From positions 25,730,001 through 25,794,000 of the forward strand of contig OX485804.1 in NCBI GenBank assembly GCA_950295325.1: a DNA stretch of 64,000 nucleotides, given 5' to 3'. A model generated the notes under the pieces. It was not told the origin of the DNA, searched no databases, and saw only the letters and a list, made by a program, of their open reading frames with translations. This DNA comes from Polytrichum commune (taxonomy: Eukaryota; Streptophyta; Polytrichopsida; Polytrichales; Polytrichaceae). The stretch's first letter is position 1. Each line of letters begins with the position of its first letter. Position numbers and translations under genes: made by a program. This document shows, in pieces, positions 21,634 to 33,600 of the stretch.

Positions 21634-24540
21634 TTCTGTGTGCATTGAATACAAACATAATTCAACGAGTTTCGATGTTACGACCATGTTCCATATCCTT
21701 GGATCAACCTCAGACCAAGAGAATCATGAAGACAACTTTCTGAAGCTGTAGTTGAAGCATTATCATTTCCTCAAACCAAGGTTTAGGGTTTGAGGGGTAG
21801 AGTAGGATTTAACATATATGTAATGTAATGGGATTCTTCACAACATTTCATGGGTAGGTCAACTATCCTTGAGGGGTGCACCTTCCATAACATGTATCAA
21901 TATATGTGAGTGCATAGGAAGGGTATTAATTTGAGCTTTTTTGTATTACGCATACATATGCTACACAAAATATAACTTGTAGTTATGTACGTACTTGTAT
22001 GGTAGGTCATTCATTGAGGGTCATTTATTTCGAAGTATGAAGGAGAATGAGGAGTATGATTATGATCAGACATTGATTGATAGTTCCAATGCATAAGAAG
22101 GTCACAAGGAAAATTATAGTTGTTGAAGAAGGCATTTCAAACATGTGCAAGCATGTTGTCATAGAGACGGAATTAATGTAGTTGCAAGTTGAAATTTATT
22201 TACAAGAAGAAGTGAGCGTCGACATGCCTTGGATGTTCTAATTGATGAACCTGAAAATGTTGAAATGCCCTCTCAATCTAATGTAAAGTCCATTGTGGCT
22301 TATGTAGAGGTAGGGGAGTCTAGAATTTTGAAAAGTACACTTGTTAGTTAATCAAATGGCAATTCAACCTTATCTAAATATCAATTAACTTGGATTAAGG
22401 TTGGTATATTATAGATGAAGCCTAAACTCCTTACTATCACGAATCATGATATTATAAAGTCTTGGTTGTGATTGTGGAGCGTGTTTTTTGAATACACCTA
22501 AAGCTATAATTGTCAAAAAACGTGGTCTACCAAAAAAAATTAGCTTTAATCAAGGTTTGGTTTGTTGGGAGGGTTTATAGGATGCATACAAAATTTGGTT
22601 ATATTGGGTGGGAACATAGGGATCCAATTGATTTGATGAACCATCCATCAAACATGGAGATTGGTTTTTTAAAAAGGAACTAAATATAAGTGAACTTATC
22701 ATTTGATGGTAGATTTAGCTAGAAACAATAGTTGCATTAGCTACTATGACGTACATTATATATGTTGGGGGTACATTATTATTCAAAAGTATATTTGTGT
22801 ACTTTTATTAATGTCATTCATACAAATGTAATTTTTTTTACGTACACATATTGCCACTTGTATGTTTATCAATGAAATTGTACGTGTGTTGTTGGATTCT
22901 ACAATAAAACTTGTACAAGGGAGTTTTAGAGTATGTTGCGCATGCATGTGATTCTTGGTTTTCAATGAAAGGTGCACCCCTCATGCAACTATTGGTCATC
23001 CTCACTTTACAATGTTGTTTGACTCGTAGAGTGCGTACCACTACTTTGTTTGTATTTTCTAGAATATATATTATGAAAATATCGGAGTTGGCTAGCACAT
23101 TCAATAAACAAAGAGAAGTTTCATATGAGAAGTTGCTATCTTTTCTTGATTTAGTTTGCATAGAATTTTAGGTATTCTAAGGAAAATTTATGGCCTTCAC
23201 TGGGTGGTTCACCCGCCCTTCACCTCTTCAGTGAAGATCTCAATTTAATTTACACCTGAGTGCAAGCATGGTAAAGTGGACCAAAAAAGTGGTCCGGTAT
23301 ACTAAAACCATAATTTTTTGGTCAATGGCCTAAAAGTAGTAGCAAAATGTTGTTTAAATTAGATTTCTTTTCATGATGACCTTTGTTGTTGTGTTGGATA
23401 CTCAAATGAACCTTATGGTGAGACACCGGTGTCCCAAATAAATTGGAGCCTCATTAATCATTGGTTTTGTGATTGTAAGTGGTAAAAAATAAAAATGAAC
23501 TTTGAACATCAGAGCGAGTACATGACATCGAGATAATCTCAACACCACTTTGATCACCTTCAACTTATCATTTTTGACGTTGACACTGGCTTTAGGGTTC
23601 AACCGGTGTATGATGGGACATTGGGGTTCAAATGTAGAAAATCAAGTTGAGATCTTCAATACTTATCATTAAAAATGTTGCTCAAAAGCACATGGTTGAG
23701 TCTGATTTTGAACGTAGATTTCATGACCTTAATTATTTTGAAGTTGGAATTTTATTTCATATTCCTTGAATTCATGATCATCTTGAGGGCATCGCCATGA
23801 AACTTTTTGGAAAACTGTCAATGTAATGTAATTTATTGTACTTTAAACAAAATTTAGGCAATCACTTGTTTAATATCACCTACTTGCACACCACTTGCAC
23901 CGTCTTCTAAAATATGTAGATTTTTCTTGGATTTCTTTTTTTTCATCATAATTTGCTTGGCTTTGTAGATCAATATGTTTTAAAAATGTCTATGATTTTT
24001 TACTTCACAAATTCAAAGTGAGTGTATAGTTTTGAATTATGAGAGAGGTAGATGGTATTGCTAATGATAGTGGTGCTAGTAGTGATAGTGGTACATCAAA
24101 TATACATGCCAAAAATTTCACCAAAGTATGCTAGACTTCGAATATTGAATTTGTAACAAATCCTTGGGTTCTCCTTGAAGAGAATAACCATTCGAGGATT
24201 GAAAGTCAATAGTTTTCATGAATATAACGATTGTGCTGGGAAAATTGCTCCACATGTTGAGAGTTGTGCTATGAGTTCAACATAGAACCATAAATTGCGT
24301 TCAAAACCCAATACCACATTGTAATCCTTGCAACACTACCATAGAAAACATGATCTTCTAAAAAAGACCTCCAACCAATGCTGAAAAGGTTGGAGGAATG
24401 ATGTGGCAACCACAATGTGGTTTCTAGGGACATTAAGGGTTAATGGATAACTCTAATGGCCATTATCTCATAGAGCAATTTTACAAGTCATATGTATTAT
24501 TGGTTGTACTCGGTCATAGAAAACTAACCTGGTTAGCGTG
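21634..24540. other. Intergenic stretch, possible decayed transposon text
   Basis: About 2.9 kb without a supportable gene. Between 22.25 and 22.75 kb, short frames with many stops alternate in all three plus frames, as in a decayed coding sequence (for instance a relic transposase), but I cannot name a family. The frames at 22838-23171 overlap on both strands and look like chance. Confidence 0.35.
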
Positions 24541-25490
24541 TTCGCGGTCATAGGACATCCCTTGGTTAGGAAGAGCTGCTCTGCTCCTCCTGGCTTTCGC
24601 ACTCGCATTGCAAATTTCTTTGCGAAACCTCCGAATAATTGCTGTACCACTTGCAGCAACAACATCATCAATCCTCTGGACTGATACCCTGTACGTTCTC
24701 ACGGACCGACCAATGCTTTTTTGGTTGCGTATGGTGGCGAATTGGGCACTGTTTGGGAGCTTCCTTGAAGGCGTGGGATTTGCAGGTGGGAGAGTAGCAA
24801 AAAGAGTGAGATCAGGTATCCGCGTGGAGGGGAATTGAAGCTTGAAGCTCGGGTAAACATATGAATTACGTCAGTGTGAATTTCAGGTCAGCTGTGGAAA
24901 TTTGCTGTGAAATTGCAGTTTATGATGTCTTGCGTTTGATTAGGGTTAAGTGCTGGGCTTCGGACCTTCACTCTTGTAGCATTCTTGTTCTTGTCCAATG
25001 TAAAGTGAGAAAAAAAGAAAAAAGAAAAACACTCTGACGCGTCTTTGGAGCTCTCGGTGACCTTCCTGCGATTACAAGTTGTTTCGGATTGTAGATTGTT
25101 CAGAAAGTTGGTGCTCCGGTTCTGTTTTCGTTGCCGTTGCTGTTTTCTCGCTTTAGGTGTCGCAGGTTCGATTCTTTGATTTTTTGATGTTAGTGTTCTA
25201 GTTGTCGAGTGATTGAGAGTTTTGTGTACTTTCTAAGTTTTAGGGTTTAGGTGGTGGTGATGGTGATGGTGATATGATGGTGGGCATTGGTTGGGAAGTG
25301 GATGGCGAGGATTTTATGATTGTGATAGGGATTTGTAAGGTTTATATGGATTCTAATCTTTGTGGCTTTGCAATTGCAGACTTTAATGCCATCAATTACA
25401 TGAATGTCGTCAAGGATTTTTGTGCACTTTAGCTGCCCATCGTCAAGGGTTTTGTGATCATTGAGCCGATGTGGGTGCTATCATCCATTC
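24540..25490 (+). repeat. Duplicated promoter/leader module, copy A (upstream of Abraxas)
   Basis: This segment is homologous to about 29930-30610. Matching landmarks in order are ATTGCAAATTTCTTYGC, the AGTCCTCTGG block, ACCAATG...GCTTTTT, TTGTAGRTTG, a GTTGCYG-rich stretch, TTTTAGGGTTTA-GTGGTGG (telo-box), TTTGCAATTGCAG (intron acceptor) and ATGAATGTCGTCAAG. Copy A has extra sequence (about 24.82-25.08 kb) that copy B lacks. It covers the probable promoter, 5' leader and leader intron of the Abraxas gene. On the minus strand its left part retains degenerate coding text (FAKKFAM motif). Confidence 0.75.
25400..25432 (+). CDS. uORF in the Abraxas leader (10 aa)
   Basis: ATGAATGTCGTCAAG opens a 10-codon frame (MNVVKDFCAL) about 270 bp before the Abraxas start. 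The same first five codons open a 20-codon frame at the matching place before DEX1 (30516). Translation is not shown; conservation of the start context is what is seen. Confidence 0.35.
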   Translation: MNVVKDFCAL

Positions 25491-25699
25491 GCAAAGAGCT
25501 CCTTTCTCCTTCAGTGTGTGTAATCTGCAGGGCGTGAGTTAGGTCAACGCAGAAGTGCAGATTGTATTTCATAAATTATGCAGAATTTGGGAACACGGGT
25601 TTGCTTTCTATCTATATGAGAGCACCCCTTGCCTTCCTGGCGGTAGTGGAGATTGACGTCCTTATCAATTGCAATTGGAGAAGTAACAATCTCTAGGGC

Positions 25700-26814
25700 A
25701 TGGCACCTGCAAGACATCCAACAGTGGATGGTGACACACCAGTCGAACGAGTTGCAATTTCAGGTGCAACACTCGCAGCCTTATTGCAAGCAGTCAATTC
25801 CTCAAGAGGAGATTTCGATGGTGTTCTGTTTGGCCATGTTGACCATCAAGTTACTTCAACCTTTGTCGACGAAGATATGTCTCCTCAAGCCTCTCAAGAA
25901 TCCACTGCAATTGTTACAGGCCATTACTGTTCTGGAAGAGTCAATAGCTTTTATGATGCAACCGGCTGGGTGGATGCAGAAAAACTCGCTGATATGATGT
26001 CTGAACGAAAATCCCGAGGTGGTGATCCTCCCATTGGATGGTATGTTGGTCGAAGGGGATCCACTATGCGACCTTCAATGAGAGAATCAACTGTTACAAC
26101 TTACTTGAGAACAACACCACTCTATGTGCCTGTTGATACTATTGATTGTTTCGGCGACATACGGCATCGGAAACGGAAAGGCGCTGGTGAAGGTGTAGAA
26201 GATAGTCTTGGTAAAACTGCCCAATCTCCAGATAGAGGAGGAATTGCTGGTTCCATGAGTGAAAGCTCTGGATCTGGTAAGAGGCCTGCCAATGAGGGTG
26301 TTTTTCATACTCCTGGATTGGACAGGAAGTTTGTAGGAATACATTCTTCATCCCCCTGCATTTTCTTTCTTTTTACAGAATCAATTGACTCGAATTCAAT
26401 ACATACACATGAATACCGTGCTTTTCAATTCCACATGAGGTCTCCAGGGGCTGGATGTTTTGAGCCTCGCTCTGTCAGCATCATAAACACGGCCTCGTTT
26501 CGAGGATTATACAACACATTTGTGCCTTCATCGCCATTCCCGCGGTTTCTTAGGTCCTCATACATGGAAGGTGAGAGTTCTGATGAGTTCTTCACGAGTT
26601 CTGAGACCACCGATGTACACATGGAGGGCCAACAAGTAGAAGAACAGACATTATTAAAGATGTACTCCCACGACTTCTCGACAGATAGATTAAAGGGCAT
26701 GATCAGAATGGAAGGGCAAGAAGGCGAGCTTGAAGCTCTATACAAAACGATGTTACGGAAACTGGAACAGCTGGCGAAATGTGTTTGTGAGGGCAACATT
26801 GTGATTGCTGAGCA

Positions 26815-26908
<94 letters not shown>

Positions 26909-27123
26909 TCCCTCAATGTGAGTTGAATGAATTAGCTAAATGTTGAATCAGAACTGTTAAGATGCTAAACCCTGAAGGGTATGTAAGAATATTGACACAA
27001 CATCAAGCACTGGCCACTTGCATTTTGAGATTTAGCACTGATTCAGTTTATATTTCATTGCAGGAACTTGCAGTTGCCAAGCTAAGAATGGAACTGCAAT
27101 CTGTTGGGAAACAACGACACTAG
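25700..27123 (+). CDS. Abraxas / ABRO1-type MPN-like scaffold protein (FAM175)
   Basis: Exon 1 (25700-26815) and exon 2 (27064-27123) join at CAG|GTGTCT...TTGCAG|GAA to 391 residues. The N-terminal part (VAISGATLAALLQAVNSS, GDFDGVLFGH, GWYVGRRGS, and in the middle CIFFLFTESI) matches the MPN-minus domain of FAM175/Abraxas proteins. These lack the JAMM zinc ligands and pair with the deubiquitinase BRCC36, in BRCA1-A (nuclear) or BRISC complexes acting on K63-linked ubiquitin. About residues 310-391 are charged and heptad-like, fitting the C-terminal coiled coil. No C-terminal SPxF BRCA1-binding motif is present, so it is nearer to ABRO1 in that respect. A CT microsatellite begins 2 bp inside the intron. 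The leader is shared with DEX1. Confidence 0.85.
26818..26913. repeat. (TC)n microsatellite at the Abraxas 5' splice site
   Basis: About 45 TC/CT dinucleotides with few interruptions start immediately after the GT of the intron donor at 26816. Read in frame from exon 1 they encode alternating Ser-Leu until a stop at 26924-26926. The opposite-strand Arg-Glu frame (26425-26916) is an artefact of the repeat. Confidence 0.95.
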
Positions 27124-29387
27124 TCACCTCCAGAACATTTCAGTGCACTCTCGACCTGCTGTTTCATAAGGGCATGTAACCACATAATTTTGGTCAGCAG
27201 AGGTCATAGTGGTCATTCTTGAGCCCCCCTTTCAGCTTTGGGCAGCTATTCATGTTGGTAGCATTGTAATTTTTGTGGTATTAATGCAGCACATCTAATG
27301 CTGCGGATTTGTTCTTGCAACACCTGATGGCAAGATCGTTCTATAACCCTCCGCAAAAGATAGAATTTGTGTGTAGTCATCAGGTTTTTGGTCTGGGCTG
27401 AAAGATTGTTGCGCCAAAAAATTGTATTATATCAAACTATCTTCAAAGCTCCACAAACTCGAAACACCCATCTTATGTTTGTGGTTTCTGCTTAGTTGGG
27501 AAAGTACTCGTGTCATGTGTCCAATCAACCCGAGGAAGCTTTACTGGAAAGAGGGTTGTTTTTGCCAGTAGAGGAGAATGTAGAAATAGCCTCTTGCCTG
27601 GAGTTAGGGTTTGTCTTCATTAAGAGATTTGAACAAAATGCTGATGTCTTGTCATCACCACCTTCTAGCTCTAGGTAGTGTATTTTTAGGGGGTTCATGG
27701 CTGAATCTCCAGGCTTCCATTTTGTGAAACTTGTAAGATATGTAGGCCTAAGGAGACTTTAAGCTCCACACCCACTTCTCCTAGGATATCAAACACGCAA
27801 TTAGTACTAGATGAATAGCAAAATTAAATCAAGGCCATAGCCATTTTCCTAATATTTTTTGAAGCTTATATGAATATCCTCTTCATTATCAAAGTGATGA
27901 TGCTTTTTCTTCTGGAATGATCATACATGTCCCCGCATTATGTTGACCCTTTTTCACAAGTTGGAAGAGGTGGAAAGTTTGTCCAAAATGAATTAATTGC
28001 TGTTCACTAAAATGAAGTTGTGCCATATAGATTCTTGATGACATCAACGTTCTGTTTCTGCATTGTGATTGGAAATGCAACCTAAGAAATCCACAACGGT
28101 TACCTAGTGTCAAGGCTGCACTCATATTTCACAATCACAATCGTTGAACGCTTGATAGCTCATGTATCTATTGTTCTGTTGATTATGGGAATGATTCTCT
28201 TGAGTAGAAGAGTCGCTTCACGCATGAACCAAGGTCAGGGATCACAATGCACTCAGGGTGTGTGTGTTGGGGCATGCTCTTGCACATGCATTCATAAAAT
28301 GTGTAAGGTATATGGATTTTAAATGGTTGCTTTTTCCAATTAGCCCACTTCTAGGATATGAAACGCACAATTAGTTATCATATTCAAATTGAGGTTGTAG
28401 CCACTTTCCTCGTGGTTTTTGGAGCTTGTATGGATGTTTAATTCGTTATTAAAGTGAAGATTCTTGTGCTCATTAAATGGTCATATTAGTCACCTCAATT
28501 GTGTTGAATATTGAGTATAGAATGGTTTTCACATTTTGAGCATGCAACTTATCTCTTTTAAACATGTTTCTTTTTTGTTTTTGTTCTTGGAGCCACACCA
28601 AACCACATACCACACAAATATAGATGTCCTCGTAAGAATAATCGAATAAGGGTTGTGTACCACAATAGGAGTAGCTTTGTCAAAAGTTTTCTTATTTCTA
28701 AAATCCAAGGGATAAGACCTTTCTATGTGTAAATATGGATGCTATGGATGCTCCCACCTCACATCTACCTTGAATGAATAAGTCTCAAACAATGGACTCT
28801 ACCTTAGGGACATTCTTCAAGAGGCCTATCTTGTTGTCTCCTTGTACTTCTTCAAGTCAATAATTATGGGACATGTGTTGGGAAAGCTTACATCAATAAT
28901 CGTGTTAAGAATAGATGGACAACCTAGATTTGCTTAGCAATTCGAAACCTAGGTTTGAGATGGCATCTAGATCATGTGATGTGAACCCATAGGCATGGAA
29001 TTAGGTTAACAACCAAAAGCCTTACAATTTTATGTGTGACCAATTATGAAATTGAAAGCTAAAAATAACAACAAAGGTAACCTTAAGTACCTATGTATGA
29101 TGGTCTGAGCCCCATAAACATACCTCTTTGACCTTTTAGGGTTGATGAAAATAGTATCAATAGGCTATATGGTCTAGTTTGCCAACAATGATTGGGGAGG
29201 TTTTTGGACATAATCGGTCAAAATTCTAGTGTTTCCAAGTCCAACCGGGTTACATATTGTGATCTTTCAGTTTTCTTTATTAATTTGAAATAAATCCCAT
29301 AGATTCCTCTAACATGATTGGTAATTTTCTTAAATTCTTGAACTTCAACGGGTTATTTCTCAAACCCAACCAATTCATCTGTAACTA
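27124..29387. other. Intergenic stretch with two half-copies of fold-back family R1
   Basis: No gene is supported. Segments at about 27750-28000 and 28300-28720 match the left arm of the 680-1447 element (for example the CCCACTTCT..GGATAT and ACACGCAATTAGTA blocks), both in the same orientation and without their opposite arms. The short frames here follow the repeats. Confidence 0.5.
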
Positions 29388-29765
29388 CACTAAATATCAT
29401 ATTTAGTGTCACCAATTCTAATTATCTTGCTCAATACTAATTGTAAACCACACTATAGTGTCACCAAAACTAAATGTTTACCCAACATTATGTGTCATTC
29501 CTTATAAATGTTTTTGGGGATTATAGATTTACAGTGTTGCAATTATTGTCACTTACCAAGTGATTTTTCATCCAAACTTCAATCATCCTTGACAATATTA
29601 CATCACAAGTTGTTGACAAGAGAAGGTATAGTAGGGTTTTGGCCAATGGATGAACTCATCCATCATCCATGACAATTGTTTTTTGCTTATTCATAAGAAG
29701 TGTCATCCAAAAAGTTACCATAGTGACATCAAAATACCATATGATACTAAATATCATATTTAGTG
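29388..29765. mobile_element. MITE with palindromic CACTA-like ends, copy 1
   Basis: The element is about 378 bp and homologous over its length to 61450-61824 and, more weakly, 62771-63144. Both ends carry the same palindrome, with arms CACTAAATAT and ATATTTAGTG around a single C (one end base altered at the right). Each terminus can therefore form its own hairpin as well as pair with the other. It lies directly upstream of the DEX1 promoter module. No transposase, no clear target duplication. Confidence 0.8.
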
Positions 29766-29929
29766 TAGATGTTGGGTTGGTTCGGTTCTCCCCATTCATT
29801 TTCCACCATGAAAAGCATAGGATGCACTAAAACCTTTAGAAATTAAATGATTTATATGATTACTGTAAGACCCGGCACCACGGTCACAGGCACACCACCG
29901 TCGGTGCAAAACCGCGAATGGTCAGAGTG

Positions 29930-30610
29930 TGCACGGTCATATAATCCTTTGACTGATCCCTCTGTTACTCGGAAGAAGCGGTATTGCTCCTGCTTTTTTT
30001 TTGCCTTGGCCTTTGGCCTACATTGCAAATTTCTTCGCAAAACCTGCGATTGCATCCATATTAGCAGCGGCACCAGTCCTCTGGAATTCCTGTACTTTCT
30101 CGCGCACCAATGGATGCTTTTTACGTCGAAAACTGTTGAGCAGTCGGCCCCTTGCAAGAGCTTTTGATGGCACAGAAGTTCCAATTGCCTTTGTAGGTTG
30201 TCGATGAAGTAGTTAGCTCCGCTTTTGTTGTTGTTGTTGTTGCTGCTGCTGCCTTCTTGCTTTAGTTGTCCCTATTCTGACGATTCCCTGTTGTGAGTGT
30301 TGTAGTGTCTGTGGAGATTTTTGTAAGTGATTAGGACTTTTTATGTAGGTTTAAGATTTTAGGGTTTATGTGGTGGAATTGCTTGGCATGACGATGAGCA
30401 TTGGTCAGGATGTGGATGGTGAGGTTTATGTAAATTTTAACAGGGAGTTGTGAGGTGTACGGAGTTTGATGTTTGTGGCTATTTGCAATTGCAGAGTTGA
30501 ATGTGATCAATTTGTATGAATGTCGTCAAGTGTGTGAGGATTTTCGTGGATATCAGCTGCCTGCTAAGGGTGTTGTGAATCTTTGAGTGGATGCGGGTGC
30601 CTATGCGAGG
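29930..30610 (+). repeat. Duplicated promoter/leader module, copy B (upstream of DEX1)
   Basis: This is the partner of 24540-25490. It carries the same ordered landmarks: reverse-strand relic coding text with FAKKFAM followed by a TAG stop, a telo-box-like TTTTAGGGTTTA, a leader intron acceptor TTTGCAATTGCAG at 30482-30494, and the ATGAATGTCGTCAAG uORF start. It ends a few bases before the DEX1 start codon, so it supplies the promoter and leader of that gene. Confidence 0.75.
30516..30578 (+). CDS. uORF in the DEX1 leader (20 aa)
   Basis: It opens with ATGAATGTCGTCAAG (MNVVK), as in the uORF before Abraxas, then diverges and runs 20 codons to TGA, 36 bp before the DEX1 ATG at 30615. A role in tuning translation is inference only. 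Confidence 0.35.
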   Translation: MNVVKCVRIFVDISCLLRVL

Positions 30611-30614
30611 AGCC

Positions 30615-33600
30615 ATGGCATCCGCCTTATGGTGGTGTCTCGTGGCGATTCTGGTGTTGGGAGTAGCTGGAGTGGACCGGCGGCCTGTTGCGCACGATGA
30701 TAATATGAAGGACCAAGTTGAGGGCAACAAATTTCTGAGTAATGAAGCATCAGAGGATAACCAAGCATTTCCTGCTTTGTAAGCTACTCATCTCCCTCCT
30801 AAATTTTTTTACACTTTCTTGTGGGATGCATGTCCTCAAGGGCGTTACAAATTCAATCATGGAGCTTGTGAGGGCACCTTTCGCCTTTACATTGGACTGG
30901 CATAGTACCACCATTTCTTACATTCTATATGAAGCATAGTTTCATACTGAGAAAATGAAGGGTATTATGTGTTGGGGCTATGTTCTACTTGTTTCCAGTA
31001 GATTGAGATTGTCTTGTATTTTGGAATCAAGAAGAATTTGCTAAAGGGCACCTAGTTATGCAAGAACTACTACTTTTAATACTCCCACTTCTCTCTCACT
31101 TTCCCAAAATCTTGCCAATGATCTTCTTTATCCATCTACAATCAGAAGACATAGAAATTACAGGTGGAAAGTCTTGGCAAAGGTATTCTCTAAGGACATA
31201 GTCCTAGGGAGGCCTCTTTTGTGTTAACTTCACATGCACCTCCCTGGGCAGTCTTGTCAACAGTTCTTGATGGTGTGTGATGGATAAATTATTGATTGTC
31301 AGGACCATTGTCCTCTGGAACTGCTTCCTTTGACATGTTACCAATATATCACCACCATCAACTAAAGGGTCTTGTGAGAAACTTCATAGACAACAAAGGA
31401 ATTATCATTCATGCTGCCTTTATTAATTTTGAAGCTTGAACTTTATTCTGGATACAGCCATGGACCGCACAAGAGTGTATGAGTCAAATTGGTGCATTGA
31501 TTATGTTATTAGTAACCTTCATGTAGGTCCCTAAGTTTGTATTGTTAGCCTTGTTGGCAGTTGGGCTGTGAATGCTCCACTCACTGAGGCACTTACCTTC
31601 AACTTTAAATATACAGCATAGCCTGGGGTGCAGGTGACCAGAAAACTAATCTCATTTACCGATCCATCATCTTTATGCCTGAAGACTGCGCAACTGGTCC
31701 ATAGTCATTGAAGCAAATGGTTCTGCTTAAACTATGGGGTGACTTTGAAATAGGGCGTTAAAATTACAAAATGCATAAGAGAGACAACCACATGATGGAA
31801 TATGGTCATGTTCAAGCCATCAGGACACTGAAGGTAATGGGGCACTAGTTATTATTGGATTCCCAGATAAGGGTTTCTTACAAGAACCTCCTATATTGCA
31901 TGTGATAAGGTCCCATGCAATTGGCTGCTGTATGCATTTTCCCTTCTATGGGGCTTGAGTTATGGGGTCCTATGTACACCACTGGGAATGGTTACGATGG
32001 TTCAAATTTATAAGCTGACTAAGGAGGTGGACTGGATGTTCAGGAATGAGGAAGCCCTAGCCAACACTCAGTGTCCACAGCAGGTCGAATTGCGGTGGCA
32101 GACGGAGGTCAGCTCTAGCATCTATGCTACTCCTCTCATCACTGACATAAACACGTACACTCCCTAACCTTTCCCCTTTGCAGACCTTTCCGAGGCTATC
32201 ACTTTCTATGTGTACTGATACAAAAGCAGCTGAAGCTGATGCTACAGGGTGTAGTGCCGATGAGTTGAAGGTCTTGCCATACTCCTTAGAACCACAAAAG
32301 TCTAAGTTCTTTAGTGTTGCAATGAAGTGGGTGGATCGGGACATTCATCTCAGGTCTCTGGCCCTGTGTAATTTGTTTGTGCTTGAGGGATATGCTTTCA
32401 TGCTCCATTTCTATTCATGTGAGCTGCCTGCTTAGATGCAGTTTTGATGAATCTGTCCTTTGGACATCTCAAGATGCCAGTGAGTTATGCCTTTAGAGTG
32501 TTTGGGACATGCCCATGTATTTTTAGCTTACAGTTTGTGGGGATCGACATAAATGGAAAATGATATTGCTTTCTTTGTAATCTACATGCTGTTTAGAGTC
32601 TACATGCTATTCATGATTTCAGTGATTCAAGTTGCTATGAATCATGCCGCTGTTCTGAACAAGTCATGTCTTGGTTTAGAGAGGTTCACACTCTAAATGG
32701 TCCTGCTTGTGACACTCTTTCTCCCTTCCTTGATCCTGTGCACAGTGATGGCAAATTGGAGATAGTGGTCCCTTCGTTTGTACATTATCTGGAAGTTCTT
32801 GAAGGTTCAGATGGAGAGAAACTGGCAGGTATTGTTTTCAGCCTTTTGGGTTGTGTACCTAATACAGGTCTAGATGTTATGCAAAGGCAGTCCACTTCCA
32901 CAGTGGTGGGTTTTTGAGCAATGTTTTCTTCCAGATAGATAAGGGGATTCATTTGGTCAGGTGTTTCTTAGACCTACATTGGGAACAACTTTAATTATTG
33001 CTTAAATCACATTGTTACCCTGACGCTGGCTAAGTATGAAGCATCATAGTTGGTTTTTCTAGTTCATCAAGACATGTTTATCACCTTTTTTCCTTATCTG
33101 AACTTTGTTGTTTTTTGGGTGGAGGAAGAGAAACATATACATGTACATCAGTCTTTAGATCGTGTCAGCTGTAATTCTTAAAGGGCTTTTCTCACAAGGA
33201 GATATTTTGTATGACACTCACAGGTTGGCCAGCATATCACCAATCTACAGTTCACTCAAGTGCACTTATGTACGATATTGATAAGGATGGCATTCGTGAA
33301 GTTGCCCTGGCTACTTTCAATGGCGAGGTTTTGTTTTTCCGGTACTTTCAGCATCCAACTTTGCTGTAAAATATAGTCTGTAAACTGGATCTGACTCTGA
33401 AGTCAAGGGTTCTCTTATTCACAAATGTCGTCATATTTGTCTACCAGGATCATATTGAGTACAACAGGAGTATTCAAGTTCTCTTTATTCCAAACATGAT
33501 TTGCAAGATCTAAGCCTGCACTCTGCAGGGTTGAGGATTTGCAGTTGTCTGAATTTGGATGCTTTGCAGGGCTTCTGGATTCCTTATGTCAGAGAAGCTG

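Noticed and set aside
22250-22750. Possible relic transposase
   Set aside because: Frames shift constantly and no DDE or zinc-finger signature is visible, so no family can be named.
26425-26916. 163-codon minus-strand frame beginning with Arg-Glu repeats
   Set aside because: It is the reverse of the Abraxas coding exon plus the TC microsatellite; the sense strand has the real gene.
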